A stretch of DNA of 64,000 nt from the NCBI RefSeq assembly GCF_001708185.1, contig NZ_MDDN01000013.1, forward strand, positions 1-64,000. The letters run 5' to 3'. A program made the translations under genes and the position numbers. Positions 19,045 to 29,519 of the stretch are shown here, one piece after another. The stretch comes from Lysinibacillus xylanilyticus. GTDB taxonomy: Bacteria > Bacillota > Bacilli > Bacillales_A > Planococcaceae. Within the stretch, counting starts at the first letter, position 1, and the number at the start of each line of letters is the position of its first letter. The notes beneath the pieces are model-generated. The model made no database searches. It saw nothing but the letters and a program-made list of their open reading frames with translations, and was not told the origin of the DNA.

Positions 19045-19974
19045 TTAGGTAAACAACAGTTCCGCTACATAAATCACAATTGTCACGGTAATACAGCTTA
19101 CAATCGTTGAGAATAAAACAGTTTGTGCGGCAGTTGCCGATTCCACATCGTATTCTAATGCTAGACTAGAGCTATTACGTGATGTCGGGAAAGAACTAGC
19201 TATAAAAAGAGATTGTGCCACGACACCGTCTAAGCCAAGTGTAAAAATAATAAGTAAAGCTACAGCTGGCCCTATGATTAGTCGTGTAAAACAACTAATA
19301 AATACCGTCTTATTGAACATCGATTTGATTTCAAGCTGTGATAGCTGTGCCCCTAACGTTATTAACGCTACAGCGATAAAGCCATCTGCCACATGGTCTA
19401 TCGGAATTTTTATAAACTGTGGAATAGTGATATCAAAATAGTTCATCGCTACACCAATAATAAGGGCATGAATAATAGGCATTTTGAGGAAATCTTTCAC
19501 AATAGACATGCCTGATTTTGTTGAAGAAATTAAATTGTACAAGCCGTATGTATAAGTCGTCATATTTTGAAAGATTACGAGAATGACCTGAATCGCTACT
19601 CCAATCGGCTGCGTCACAAAAATCATTTGTGCAACTGGAATACCATAGTTGCCCGAATTAATAAGGACTACACTATTTTTAAACACTGCAGCCTCTGTTT
19701 TTACTAAACCAAGTCCCTTTGCTATAAAGTGACTAAGCACCATTTGGCTGCCGATAAAGAGTACAATAAATAATGCAACTTCTACAAGAACTGGCAGCTC
19801 TATACGCGTTTCGTATAAATTCACAAAAACAGCTGCTGGCATAAAGCAATATGTAATAAGCTGAGATAATGCCTTTAAATTAAAGTGAAATTTCTTTTGT
19901 AAAACTGCGCCAAGTACTAGAAGCACCAAAATAGGAGCGACAATCTGGAAGAAAATCATACCGAGATACATCAT
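19045..19974 (-). CDS. AEC-family (auxin efflux carrier-like) transporter
   Basis: This protein of about 310 residues has around ten hydrophobic segments in two halves, with the asparagine/glycine-rich INSGNYGIPVAQ motif in the first half and the FPTSRNSSSLALEYD region in the second, both typical of AEC permeases. Bacterial relatives export or exchange malate, malonate and similar acids; the substrate here is unknown. The start is placed at the ATG at 19974, preceded by AAAGGGGG at 9 nt. An upstream extension of 27 charged residues (to 20055) has no membrane character and no site. It is monocistronic. Confidence 0.85.
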   Translation of the reverse strand: MMYLGMIFFQIVAPILVLLVLGAVLQKKFHFNLKALSQLITYCFMPAAVFVNLYETRIELPVLVEVALFIVLFIGSQMVLSHFIAKGLGLVKTEAAVFKNSVVLINSGNYGIPVAQMIFVTQPIGVAIQVILVIFQNMTTYTYGLYNLISSTKSGMSIVKDFLKMPIIHALIIGVAMNYFDITIPQFIKIPIDHVADGFIAVALITLGAQLSQLEIKSMFNKTVFISCFTRLIIGPAVALLIIFTLGLDGVVAQSLFIASSFPTSRNSSSLALEYDVESATAAQTVLFSTIVSCITVTIVIYVAELLFT

Positions 19975-20119
19975 AGTGATGTCCCCCTTTCCTTTCCTAT
20001 AGTAGTGCTGTTTTTTCGCTCGGTCAATGCACCTCAATGTTATCTCATCATTCATGAAAGGTATTTTCTTCTGAAATGTACAATACTAATCCAGTGTTTT
20101 TTATCGGGAAAAATGCAAA

Positions 20120-20150
20120 AAAGAAAGACTGCCTCCGAAATCAGGCAGTC
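20120..20150 (-). terminator. Terminator of the chemotaxis receptor gene
   Basis: The arms GACTGCCT and AGGCAGTC are followed on the minus strand by TTTCTTTTTTGC, 24 bp past the stop codon. Confidence 0.9.
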
Positions 20151-20174
20151 CTTCTTAAAATTCATCCTTTAACA

Positions 20175-22280
20175 TTAAGCAAGCTTAAATCGATTAACGA
20201 CCGCTTGTAATTCATTGGAAATCTCTTTCATATTATTAATGGAATCTGCAACCTTTTGTAGCTCTGCTTGCTGATCAATAGCAGACGCACTTACCTGTTC
20301 CGCAGATGCAGCAGTCTCCTCTGAAATAGCTGAAATACTTTGGATTGCCATAATCGCTTGATTTTTATGCTCTAACATATGAGAAAGCTGAGTCATTAAT
20401 TCATTAATTGAAGTTGCGATAGAACTAGAAAGCTCACTATTATCTTTAAACGCAAGCTCCGTGCCTTGTACTGATTCATTTTGAGCTTCTATTAAGCCCG
20501 CGTTTGAAGCAATGACAGCAACTGTTTGCTGAGAATTTACAAGAATACTATCTACTGTTCGCTTTATGACCTCTGTTTCATTTTTTGATTGCTCTGCTAG
20601 CTTTCGCACTTCCTCGGCAACAACTGCAAAACCTTTACCATGTTCACCAGCTCGAGCAGCCTCTATGCTTGCATTTAAAGCTAGTAAATTTGTTTGCTCT
20701 GTAATACCTTGAATAGACGAGATCACTTGATTAATATTGGCAATATTGGACGCCAAAGACTCGACTTGCTGTTGAATACGTCCATTCATTGTATTTGTTT
20801 CTGCATTACGTTCACGTAAGCTTTCGACTTCTTTCATACCTTTATCTGTAGTTGCTTTCGTTTTATTCGATAGCTCATCCATTTCATTCGAAAGCGATGT
20901 AATGGCATCAATCTGATCGGATAGATCAATCATTCGATAGTTTGTTTCTTCTGTATCCTCAGATTGTTTTGATGCCCCTTGTGCAATTTCATTAATAGCT
21001 ACAGAAACCTCTTGACTTGAAGCTACTATTTCATTAAATGCTTCATGAACATGATTGGATGATTGATTAAGCAATGTCGTCGAATTCAGAACCGTTTGAA
21101 TGGCACTATTCGTTTGATCTAGCATATTATTATAAGCTAGTGCAACCATACCAATCTCATCAGTCTTAATATATTGTTCATCTACTTTTTGAGTTAAATC
21201 TCCTTCTGCCGCCGTTTCAATAGAAGTACGTAAAAACTTTAATGGCTTCAATAGTTTATAGATAAACAAGGCACTAGCAACGGTCATTAAAACGACTATA
21301 ATAATTGAGGCTATAATTGTAAAAATAAGTACATGATTATAAGTTTCTAATATTTTGGATTTAGGTAGCACTATTTGTACAGTCCATGTCTCATCAATTC
21401 CATCTAAAATCATCGGAGCAAAAACATTAAATGCATTTTCCTTAAGTTCTGCCGAATCCATATACATACTTTTTAGCTCGCCATTATCCATAGTTTGCTT
21501 AATGCTTGTCCAATCCATATGATCTTGCATATTTAATCCCTTTAAAGCCTCACCAAAGCTATTTGCTGTTAAAATCCCATTATTAGTAATAATTGCTGCA
21601 TAGCCACCATCTGGCTTTACGGACTCTGTCAATTCAGTTAAATAATCAATAGCCAAATCTGCCGTCAATATGCCGAAAAATGATCCTGAAGCATCGACTA
21701 ATGGAACAGAAATCGTTGTCATTAGTACTGTTTTTCCATTCACATTATAATCATAAGGCTCCGTTAAAATTGCTCGTCCTTCTTCTTTCGGTATCCAATA
21801 CCACTCAGAAACACTCTTATCTTCCAGGCCTTCAAGAGAAGCAGTTGTTATTTTATTCTCATCTTTACTTAAGTAAGGGACAAAGCGATTTTTTGAATCC
21901 ACTAAAGTAGCATGAATTGTCGGATCGATCTTTGTGGAGTTCTGTTCAAAAACAGCGCCTACACCAAGTAAATCTTCATTATTAACTAAATTACTTTCCA
22001 TCATATCTATGACGCCTTTAGCGGAAAGCTCGCCATTTTTCTCCATACTTTCAATTATCCGCTTCGTTGTCAGTAATGTATTATTTGCTTTCTCAAAACG
22101 TTCACCCATCTTTGCTGCTGAATATTCTGCAGTTTCAAGCGTCGCACTTTCCGCATCATCAACACTTTGAGTCTTTAAAATATTACCTGTAATCGTTATA
22201 TAAGTAATAAATAATACTAAAAATAACCCTATTATTAGGGAAGATAGTTTTAAAGAAATACTCTTAGATTTTTTCATCAC
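20175..22280 (-). CDS. Methyl-accepting chemotaxis protein with extracellular Cache-type sensor
   Basis: The 701-residue receptor has an N-terminal membrane segment (about 12-32), an extracellular domain of about 285 residues of dCache type ([24 protein letters not shown] is recognisable; see the YWIP and LTEPY blocks), a second membrane segment (about 320-345), a HAMP linker and a long coiled-coil signalling domain. The hairpin tip [20 protein letters not shown] is the conserved contact for CheW and CheA. No CheR/CheB-tethering peptide is seen at the C-terminus. It sits at the membrane and feeds the flagellar motor switch. The ligand is unknown; Cache domains often bind amino or organic acids. 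Confidence 0.93.
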   Translation of the reverse strand: MMKKSKSISLKLSSLIIGLFLVLFITYITITGNILKTQSVDDAESATLETAEYSAAKMGERFEKANNTLLTTKRIIESMEKNGELSAKGVIDMMESNLVNNEDLLGVGAVFEQNSTKIDPTIHATLVDSKNRFVPYLSKDENKITTASLEGLEDKSVSEWYWIPKEEGRAILTEPYDYNVNGKTVLMTTISVPLVDASGSFFGILTADLAIDYLTELTESVKPDGGYAAIITNNGILTANSFGEALKGLNMQDHMDWTSIKQTMDNGELKSMYMDSAELKENAFNVFAPMILDGIDETWTVQIVLPKSKILETYNHVLIFTIIASIIIVVLMTVASALFIYKLLKPLKFLRTSIETAAEGDLTQKVDEQYIKTDEIGMVALAYNNMLDQTNSAIQTVLNSTTLLNQSSNHVHEAFNEIVASSQEVSVAINEIAQGASKQSEDTEETNYRMIDLSDQIDAITSLSNEMDELSNKTKATTDKGMKEVESLRERNAETNTMNGRIQQQVESLASNIANINQVISSIQGITEQTNLLALNASIEAARAGEHGKGFAVVAEEVRKLAEQSKNETEVIKRTVDSILVNSQQTVAVIASNAGLIEAQNESVQGTELAFKDNSELSSSIATSINELMTQLSHMLEHKNQAIMAIQSISAISEETAASAEQVSASAIDQQAELQKVADSINNMKEISNELQAVVNRFKLA

Positions 22281-22519
22281 AACACCCCTTTTTTATAACA
22301 TAATAATGGATGGAATGTTGTACCACAATAAAAGATTTAGCGAATAAAGTAGAATTTTATAAATTTATCGAAGGATTTCAGAAAAGTATTAAATATTACG
22401 AAAAAAAGGACTATTGTTTTACTTCATTATGATAAATAACAAAACATAACCCCTTTTATACTAAATTAAAGTAATCTATGATATATTATCCATTAAATAC
22501 AATGATCGGAGTGACTAAA

Positions 22520-24694
22520 ATGAAGAATAAAGCGTTCACTACTTTTATGGCAACTGCTATTACAGCAACGTTAGTGTTGCCAGCGTCAACTGCAAACGCT
22601 GCTTCTAATGATTCACCTCACTCAATTCAAATTGATGAGCAGATAGTTGCAGCCAAAACAAAGGTTCCATCAGGTCAAAGCGTTACCATTACCAATATCA
22701 CTAAAGATAAAGTAATTACATCCAATGGCCAATTTAAAATTAGTCAGTCGCTGAAGCCCCTCTTTAATACATCGAATAAAACTGCATTAACGAATGCCGA
22801 AGCCACAGTCGTAGTGAAAAACGGTGAAATTACAAGCGTTACAGCACTAACATTAAATAAAGCTGGTACAAACAAAAAAGCAGTGTATTTTGATGGCGGT
22901 GATGCACAGATAGCAGGAAATCTAACTGTAAATGCGGATTATGTTAAAGTGCAAAATATTGATATTGACGGTGAACTTATCATAACGAACCGAGTAAAGA
23001 AAGCAATTACTATCGATGGAGTAGACGTTGAGGAGACGATCACATTCAAGCCTCTACTGACGAGAAAAGTAAATTGGTTATATGTCTCTTTAAAAGATAT
23101 TAAATACTCAAAGATTAATGTGGAACGCTCTAAAATAAATGTGACTTCTGACCAACCTATTTCTAAAGTCGATGTGGTAGGTAAAGTAAATTCATTTGAA
23201 GTTAAGGCTAATGTTGATAAACTTATAATCGATGTTGAAAATGATTTTAGCCTTTATGGAGAGGGTAAAATTGAGCAAGTGATTGTCAAACATGGAGCGA
23301 AGGTAGCTTTAGATTCAGGACATCAAATTAACAAAGTGCAGGTGGATGATAAAAAGGCCTCTGTAATTTTACCAGTCGTGAATAAATCAGAGCTAAGTAA
23401 ATTAGTGTCTTCACCTCCGTATGTTGCAGTTTCTTATAATGGAAATGACATTTTAACAACTGAAAAATGGACAACACAGGCTGACCGTTCTGCTTTCGAA
23501 TCCGTAGTAGCAAGTGCAGGAGCAGTAGCTAATAATCCCAACGCCTCACGGGAACAAGTGAGCAATGCGATTACACACTATAAAAACGCATTAGTAGCTT
23601 ATCAAGCCGCACAAAAGAATGGAACAAAATATACTTATGGCGATAAATCTTCACTTCAATCGCTTATCAATTCTGTTCAGTATGTTACAGTCTCTTGGAA
23701 TAATGGTAATGATGTAGCTTCATATGTACCTTGGACGACTCAAAGTGAGAAGGATGCTTTAGCTTCTGCCGTTTCATCTGCTCAGTATGTTGTAAATAAT
23801 AGTTATTCAACTCAGTCTGATATCACAAATTCTATTAGCAATTTAAACTACGCGATCACGGTTTATAAAAATGCACAAAAATATGGTACTTACCAAACTA
23901 ATAGCGATCGATCTGCCCTTGTATCGCTTATTAACTCTGTTCAGTATGTTGCAGTTTCTTGGAATAACGGTAATGATGTAGCATCATATACACCTTGGAC
24001 AACTCAAAGTGAGAAGGATGCTTTAGTCAATGCCGTTTCATCCGCACAGTCTGTTGCAAATAATAGCTATTCAACTCAGTCTGATATCTCAAATTCTATT
24101 AGCAATTTAAACTACGCGATTACTGTTTATAAAAATGCACAAAAATATGGTACTTACCAAACTAATGCCGATCGATCTGCCCTTTCATCACTTATTAACT
24201 CTGTTCAATATGTGACCGTTTCTGTCAATGGATCTGAATTATCTTCTAATGTCATTTGGACGACACAAAGCGAAAAAGACACTTTAGTCAATGCGGTTTC
24301 ATACGCTCAAAGTGTTGCCAATAATGGCTACTCGTCTCAGTCAGATATTTCGTCTGCCTATAATTATTTATATAATGCTATTTCAACGTATAGAAGTACT
24401 CATAAATCCGGTGTAAATTATCGGAATTATGTTGATAAATCTTGGCTAACGTCACTCATTAGTTCTGTTCAGTATGTAAAGACTTCTGCTAACGGAGATG
24501 GAACTGACGTACCCTATTATGAAAAGTGGACAACAGAAAGAGCAAAACGTGACTTAGAAAGAGCAGTGCAAAACGCTCAATCAGTTGTCAGTAACTCCTA
24601 TGCATCTTCGTACGAAGTGACAGATGCTATTAACAGTTTAGACAAGGCAATCAGCATTTATAAAGAAGCGCAAAGTTACGGTAATCAAAAATAG
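22520..24694 (+). CDS. Secreted surface protein: beta-helix-like domain plus five C-terminal repeats
   Basis: The 724-residue protein has a Sec signal peptide ending near ANAAS (about residue 30). The middle (about 90-280) is a beta-rich region of short valine/isoleucine strands. It shares phrases with the SLH protein at 34750-39063 (TLN..GT, FDG, VN..Y, YGEG). The C-terminal 435 residues are five repeats of about 88 residues, each with DRSAL-SLINSVQYV, WTTQSEKDAL and YKNAQKYG-type blocks. No SLH, LPXTG or other anchor is visible, so it may be free or bound through its repeats. The start is the ATG with GGAGTG 9 nt upstream; an in-frame ATG 14 codons earlier has no site. Function unknown. Confidence 0.75.
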   Translation: MKNKAFTTFMATAITATLVLPASTANAASNDSPHSIQIDEQIVAAKTKVPSGQSVTITNITKDKVITSNGQFKISQSLKPLFNTSNKTALTNAEATVVVKNGEITSVTALTLNKAGTNKKAVYFDGGDAQIAGNLTVNADYVKVQNIDIDGELIITNRVKKAITIDGVDVEETITFKPLLTRKVNWLYVSLKDIKYSKINVERSKINVTSDQPISKVDVVGKVNSFEVKANVDKLIIDVENDFSLYGEGKIEQVIVKHGAKVALDSGHQINKVQVDDKKASVILPVVNKSELSKLVSSPPYVAVSYNGNDILTTEKWTTQADRSAFESVVASAGAVANNPNASREQVSNAITHYKNALVAYQAAQKNGTKYTYGDKSSLQSLINSVQYVTVSWNNGNDVASYVPWTTQSEKDALASAVSSAQYVVNNSYSTQSDITNSISNLNYAITVYKNAQKYGTYQTNSDRSALVSLINSVQYVAVSWNNGNDVASYTPWTTQSEKDALVNAVSSAQSVANNSYSTQSDISNSISNLNYAITVYKNAQKYGTYQTNADRSALSSLINSVQYVTVSVNGSELSSNVIWTTQSEKDTLVNAVSYAQSVANNGYSSQSDISSAYNYLYNAISTYRSTHKSGVNYRNYVDKSWLTSLISSVQYVKTSANGDGTDVPYYEKWTTERAKRDLERAVQNAQSVVSNSYASSYEVTDAINSLDKAISIYKEAQSYGNQK
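23642..24691 (+). repeat. Tandem 264-bp coding repeats in the secreted protein
   Basis: Repeat units begin at 23642, 23906, 24170 and 24434, preceded by a more divergent first unit. Units 2 and 3 are nearly identical in protein and mostly identical in DNA over 264 bp, while units 4 and 5 have drifted. This is the pattern of recent unit duplication or gene conversion within an older array. Confidence 0.85.
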
Positions 24695-24700
24695 AAAATA

Positions 24701-24730
24701 AAAAGGACTCTACACCGAGAGAGTCCTTTT
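24701..24730. terminator. Bidirectional terminator between convergent genes
   Basis: The arms AAAAGGACTCT and AGAGTCCTTTT give an A-rich left and T-rich right flank, so it can serve the rightward secreted-protein gene and the leftward regulator gene. Confidence 0.9.
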
Positions 24731-24749
24731 CTCTCATATAGAGCCAGTC

Positions 24750-25898
24750 TTAGACCAAAACATCTGTATATTCTCTTTCCCAATTTTTATACCATTTCTC
24801 AATTCCTTCACTAGGCTCCACCGCTAATTGCTCCTGCAACATTTTCTTTAACAGCCAATATTGTTCCCCCACAGCAGCGGCATTGTTTAGTAAATGATAG
24901 AGCTTCATCAAGGTGAAATAGCTATCTTCCTCATTAGGTGAAAATGATTGAACTTTTTCTTGCACTTTCACCGCAGCAAGATATTTTTCATGTAAAGTAT
25001 AAAACTCACATAATTGCTGTGCATGATGTGTCCACAAACGTCTTAGTCGCTCTCTTTCACTTTCTGACCATATGTAATCACTATCGCCCAAATAATCCCC
25101 TGTATAGACTTGGAATACACGCTCATGCTCTTCTACTGTACTCTGTTGTAGCGGAGGTAAAGATTTTAATTGAGCCAGCCATTGCTCTACATCAATTACT
25201 ACATCTTCCAACAATAATTTATAGCCTGAATTCAACAACGGACTTGCGATTTGAACACCGTCAAGTCCATAATTTTTCAAAGTTTGTCGGATTGTATAAA
25301 TAGCTGTATAAAGCTGCTTACATGCCTTATCTATATCAGATTCTGGCCAAAACAATTCCAAAATGGTGTCTCGATAAATCATTTCATTGCGATGACTAAG
25401 CATATAAGCAAACAATTCTTTTGCTTTCGACGTACGCCACTTCATTAAGTGTGCATTACCATCAGGCGACGCTACCTTCAGACCCCCTAACAGCTTAATC
25501 ATTTTTTGTTTAGCTGTGATTGGCTGATTCTTTTCGATCATCTGTTGAAGCCGTTCCAATGATTTATGTAAACGAAGCTTTTGTACAGGCTTTAAGAGAT
25601 AATCTATAGCATGCAAATTGAAAGCATCTATAGCGTATTGGTCATAGCCTGTGGTAAAGACAATTTCCACGTGCGGCGATATTTCTTGAATTTTCCCACC
25701 TAGCTCAAGTCCATTCATACCAGGCATTACAATATCTAAAAATACAACATCAGGTTGTAAACTATGTATTTGAGCAATCGCTTCTAGAGAATCTGTATAT
25801 TCTCCAACTATGTCAATTTCTGAGATACTACTTTTTTCAAGTAAGGTTTTTAATCTCGTTAATGGTAGATGTTCATCATCAACTATCACAATTCTCAT
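24750..25898 (-). CDS. Response regulator with SARP-like winged helix and BTAD output domain
   Basis: The 382-residue protein has an N-terminal receiver (acidic DD at residues 7-8, phospho-acceptor Asp55 in FLDIVMPG, Lys in LLKPV). It continues into a transcriptional-activator winged helix (about 140-225, KAKELFAYMLSHRNEMIYRD) and a bacterial transcriptional activation domain (BTAD) of helical repeats (about 230-375). This order is known in Bacilli and Paenibacilli, where the gene pairs with a large hybrid kinase, as it does here on the opposite strand 117 bp away. AAGGAGGGG precedes the ATG. Target genes are unknown; the flanking secreted-protein genes are candidates. Confidence 0.92.
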   Translation of the reverse strand: MRIVIVDDEHLPLTRLKTLLEKSSISEIDIVGEYTDSLEAIAQIHSLQPDVVFLDIVMPGMNGLELGGKIQEISPHVEIVFTTGYDQYAIDAFNLHAIDYLLKPVQKLRLHKSLERLQQMIEKNQPITAKQKMIKLLGGLKVASPDGNAHLMKWRTSKAKELFAYMLSHRNEMIYRDTILELFWPESDIDKACKQLYTAIYTIRQTLKNYGLDGVQIASPLLNSGYKLLLEDVVIDVEQWLAQLKSLPPLQQSTVEEHERVFQVYTGDYLGDSDYIWSESERERLRRLWTHHAQQLCEFYTLHEKYLAAVKVQEKVQSFSPNEEDSYFTLMKLYHLLNNAAAVGEQYWLLKKMLQEQLAVEPSEGIEKWYKNWEREYTDVLV

Positions 25899-26015
25899 AA
25901 CATCCCCTCCTTAAACACTTGTCATACTATTAATATCGTTCTATTTCTTTCAAACCTGATAGAAAATCATTACTTTTGAAGGATTTTTTAAGGAATCTGT
26001 CGAAAATTAACTTCT

Positions 26016-29000
26016 ATGATAAAAAAGCAAATTATCTCCAAAAATTTAAAGATTGTTCTGATTGTTAGCTTATTCTTTAGCTTGCTTACATTACTTCGAT
26101 TTACCTGGATGAATATCATTGATGTCCCAGAAGGAGCAGTTGCAAAACAAGGTACTATCGATTTAAGAGGTGTTGAAACAAGCAAAGACTTTAAAAGAAA
26201 GCTACATGGCGAATGGGAGTTTTACCCCAACACCCTACTCGTTTCAGAAAATCCAAAACCATATAAACAGAATGGTCATAAAATTTATTCCACTTTACCA
26301 GAATCATGGGATAAATACTTTAACAACGAAACAAATATTCATTATGGTTCTTATCGCTTAACTATTTTGAAAGATGACAAAAAGCCTCAACTGTATGGCA
26401 TTACCATACCTGAAGGACTGTCACCTTATGAGCTTTATGTTGATGGAAAGCTTATCGGAAGTCTAGGAGACATTACATCAGATAATGAAAAAACTGCCCC
26501 CGCCAGTAGACCTATTACACATTATTTTACGCTAGATTCCAGTGAAAGCGAGATCATCATACAAGGTGTCCAAACAAATCGATTTGCACAGGGCGGTTTT
26601 ACAAAAGATATTATTTTTGGCGATTTACACTCCATGGAACGAACAAAGTTCTTTTCAATTGCAACGCAAATGGCAGTTTGCCTAGTCTTTATATTTTACT
26701 TACTTTTCACTGCTTTACTTTTTGCGATAGGTATTCGAAGCAAATCACTTATTTACTTTGCAATGATCATTATTTCTACTTGTATAACCGTGCTTGTTTC
26801 GAGCAATAAAATTTTATATATTTACATGCCCATTAACTGGATTTGGGCATACAAAATCTATTACTTTTCTTATATTAATAACATGTTGTTTTTTATTTTA
26901 TTTCTACGCGATTTAGTCAAGGAATATTCAAAGCCCAAAATATTAACCGTTGTTCCAATGCTATGTGCTGTGTACCTACTATTTATTGTACTAGCTCCTA
27001 TCGAGTATATTATTAGCACTAAATTTATTTTCACAATACTCATTAGTGTTTCTCCTATTATTATAACTATTTTTATGCTGATTATAGTCATTAAAGGAAA
27101 AAAAGGGGTTGTATTTTTATTATTAACGGGCACTGCTGTCGTAACTAATTCGCTATATTTCTCATTAAGGCAGAATGCTACATTGCCTTATAGTCATTAC
27201 CCCTTCGATCTATTGATTGCCATTACTGCTATATCAGCATTTTGGTTTACGCAATATTTTCAAACAACGCTGCAAACTGAAAAACTTACAGTAAAGCTGC
27301 AAAAAGAGATTAACACGAAGGATGATTTTCTTGCGAATACCTCTCATGAGCTTCGCAACCCACTGCACGGCATGATGAGTATTGCACAAACACTGTTAGT
27401 TAAGCAGGATCATCAGTTCGCTGAAAAAAACAATGATGATTTAAAACTTCTACTGACAATCGGTAATCATATGTCCTATATGCTAGATGATTTACTAGAT
27501 TTAGTAAAACTAAAGGAAAAAACTATTCGTCTTCAGCCAAAGCCGATTAATGTTTATAATTTAACAAGCGGTGTAAGCAACATTTTTCTTTTTATGTTAA
27601 AAGGAAAACCAGTAGAGCTAATAATAAACATCCCTAAAGATTTACCACCTGTATTAGCAGATGAGACTCGGCTTATTCAAATTTTTACGAACTTATTTCA
27701 TAATGCCATTAAATTTACAGAAAAAGGTTCTATTATATGTGATGCTGAGGTGGTTGGTAAAAAACTATATATTTCTATTACAGATACGGGAATTGGTATT
27801 GAAAAGGACATGCAAGAAAGTATATTTGAACCATATGAGCAAGTTGATTCGAGTATGACATCTATAGGTGGTGGACTTGGACTCGGCTTAAGCATATGTC
27901 AGGAACTCGTTATCTTACACGGAGGCACAATATCGCTATCATCAACTGTTGGAAAAGGCTCTACGTTTACTTTCTCGTTACCGATAGCTAAAAATCTAGC
28001 TGTAGATGAAGCCGATTTAAACGCTGAAAACGATGCTTCTCTTTCAAAATACGTTTCATTACTAAACAATCTTTCCAAATTTGAAGGTGAAATTACTGCA
28101 GCTACCGAAAAAGGATCTCTTGTGACAAGTCATTCACGCGTTTTAATTGTTGATGATGACGCTGTAAACTTGCAGGTGCTTACCAACGTGCTGTCTACAG
28201 AGCCTTATGAAATTGAAACTGCATTAAGTGGTGCTGAGGCTCTAGAAAAGCTGCAGGAAGGTAGCTTTGATCTGATAATTTCGGACATTATGATGCCACA
28301 TATGTCAGGTTATGAGTTAGCTCAACGAATTCGTGAGCGATTCTCTATTTCCGAACTGCCAATACTTTTCTTAACAGCTCGTCAGCAAAGAGAGGATATA
28401 CAGCTTGCCTTTTTAAGTGGTGCAAATGATTATGTTAAGAAGCCAATGGAATATGTAGAACTTAAATCTAGGGCCAATGCACTTGTTCGCGTCAAGCAAA
28501 CAAGTGAAGAACGTCTACGGATTGAGGCAGCATGGCTACAAGCACAAATTCAGCCTCACTTTTTCTTTAATACACTCAACTCAATTATATCCCTACACGG
28601 GGTAGATGATGAGCAAATGGAAGAATTACTGCTAGCTTTCAGTGATTATCTACAGATGAGCTTTGATTTCCAAAATGCCGACTTAGTTGTGCCTATCAGC
28701 TACGAATTAAAGCTCGTTCACTCCTATATAGCAATCGAGCAAATACGCTTCGGTAATAGAGTTCAAGTAATATGGGACATCCCTGAAAATATAGAGCTAT
28801 CAGTCCCACCACTGTCGATTCAAACACTAGTTGAAAACGCCATCCAGCATGGCATTTTACCTCGCATACAAGGAGGAACCGTCACAATTCGCATTGCAGA
28901 AGCCGAGGAGCACTTTGCAATATCCATCTCCGATAATGGTGTTGGCTTCGATAACACTGGCCCTAAAAAACAAACAAGCGTTGGTCTCGTTAACACCGAA

Positions 29001-29090
29001 CAACGCCTAAAGCAATTATTTGGCGTGGAGTTAACAATAGAAAGTGTAATTGGACAAGGCACGACCATCTCGTTCCCAATTCCTAAATAG
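26016..29090 (+). CDS. Hybrid sensor kinase with two kinase modules and an internal receiver
   Basis: The 1024-residue membrane protein has these parts in order: a membrane segment (about 10-30); an extracellular jelly-roll-like sensor (about 45-210); a seven-helix membrane block (about 220-415); a HisKA domain with His444 in ANTSHELRNP; an HATPase domain with GGGLGLGLS (about 560-665); a receiver with Asp757 in ISDIMMP; a LytS-type phosphoacceptor domain with His848 in QIQPHFFFNTLN; and a second ATPase domain (about 930-1020). Thus one chain combines an EnvZ-like kinase and a LytS-like kinase joined by a receiver. It pairs with the divergent BTAD regulator. Its ribosome binding site is weak, but the N-terminal membrane segment supports this start. 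The signal is unknown. Confidence 0.93.
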   Translation: MIKKQIISKNLKIVLIVSLFFSLLTLLRFTWMNIIDVPEGAVAKQGTIDLRGVETSKDFKRKLHGEWEFYPNTLLVSENPKPYKQNGHKIYSTLPESWDKYFNNETNIHYGSYRLTILKDDKKPQLYGITIPEGLSPYELYVDGKLIGSLGDITSDNEKTAPASRPITHYFTLDSSESEIIIQGVQTNRFAQGGFTKDIIFGDLHSMERTKFFSIATQMAVCLVFIFYLLFTALLFAIGIRSKSLIYFAMIIISTCITVLVSSNKILYIYMPINWIWAYKIYYFSYINNMLFFILFLRDLVKEYSKPKILTVVPMLCAVYLLFIVLAPIEYIISTKFIFTILISVSPIIITIFMLIIVIKGKKGVVFLLLTGTAVVTNSLYFSLRQNATLPYSHYPFDLLIAITAISAFWFTQYFQTTLQTEKLTVKLQKEINTKDDFLANTSHELRNPLHGMMSIAQTLLVKQDHQFAEKNNDDLKLLLTIGNHMSYMLDDLLDLVKLKEKTIRLQPKPINVYNLTSGVSNIFLFMLKGKPVELIINIPKDLPPVLADETRLIQIFTNLFHNAIKFTEKGSIICDAEVVGKKLYISITDTGIGIEKDMQESIFEPYEQVDSSMTSIGGGLGLGLSICQELVILHGGTISLSSTVGKGSTFTFSLPIAKNLAVDEADLNAENDASLSKYVSLLNNLSKFEGEITAATEKGSLVTSHSRVLIVDDDAVNLQVLTNVLSTEPYEIETALSGAEALEKLQEGSFDLIISDIMMPHMSGYELAQRIRERFSISELPILFLTARQQREDIQLAFLSGANDYVKKPMEYVELKSRANALVRVKQTSEERLRIEAAWLQAQIQPHFFFNTLNSIISLHGVDDEQMEELLLAFSDYLQMSFDFQNADLVVPISYELKLVHSYIAIEQIRFGNRVQVIWDIPENIELSVPPLSIQTLVENAIQHGILPRIQGGTVTIRIAEAEEHFAISISDNGVGFDNTGPKKQTSVGLVNTEQRLKQLFGVELTIESVIGQGTTISFPIPK

Positions 29091-29196
29091 GAGTAAGGCG
29101 ATATCGGCTTTATATTATCGAAGTTTTGTTGATCTAACCATCAGTTCGAAGGGTGTATCCGTCACTATGAAGGTTCTATCCGTTTTATAATTCAAA

Positions 29197-29240
29197 AACA
29201 ACAGGCGCTAGAGGAATCTCTATAGCCTGTTGTTTCTTTT
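29197..29240 (+). terminator. Terminator downstream of the hybrid kinase
   Basis: The arms AACAACAGGC and GCCTGTTGTT, with an inner stem CTAGAG/CTCTAT, are followed by TCTTTT on the plus strand. It also borders the end of the decayed hepT on the minus strand. Confidence 0.8.
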
Positions 29241-29519
29241 ATGCAAGCAATATTGCCTCTGTATAGGTCTTAAAATCACTTAAATGATTCTCGATAATTG
29301 CTTGGAGTATATTTAATTCAATAGATTGATAATCATGCATAGCAATATTTTGGAACCCAACCATATTTATTAATGTTTTTGCTAATCCATGGTCAATAAT
29401 GTTATTCTCCTCAAGTAATTTGAATGCTTCTCTACTCGTTTTCCATACACTTCGTTGACACGCTTCACACAGCGCTCAATTGTAGCAATTTTATTTAGAA
29501 CAACATCATTAGTTACCAT
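29239..29519 (-). pseudogene. Decayed hepT (HEPN-domain toxin), internal deletion and frame change
   Basis: On the minus strand the reading frame opens as a HepT/DUF86 protein (MVTNDVVLNKIATIERC and so on, 27 codons) and soon stops. The continuation is found in another frame: REAFKLLEENNIIDHGLAKT, then INMVGFQNIAMHDYQSIELN, then a normal ending. The segment normally between these parts is missing. The RNase motif RNxxxH reads QNIAMH, so the catalytic Arg is also lost. The start overlaps the end of the MNT remnant, the normal order for the antitoxin-toxin pair. It cannot make an intact toxin. Confidence 0.85.
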
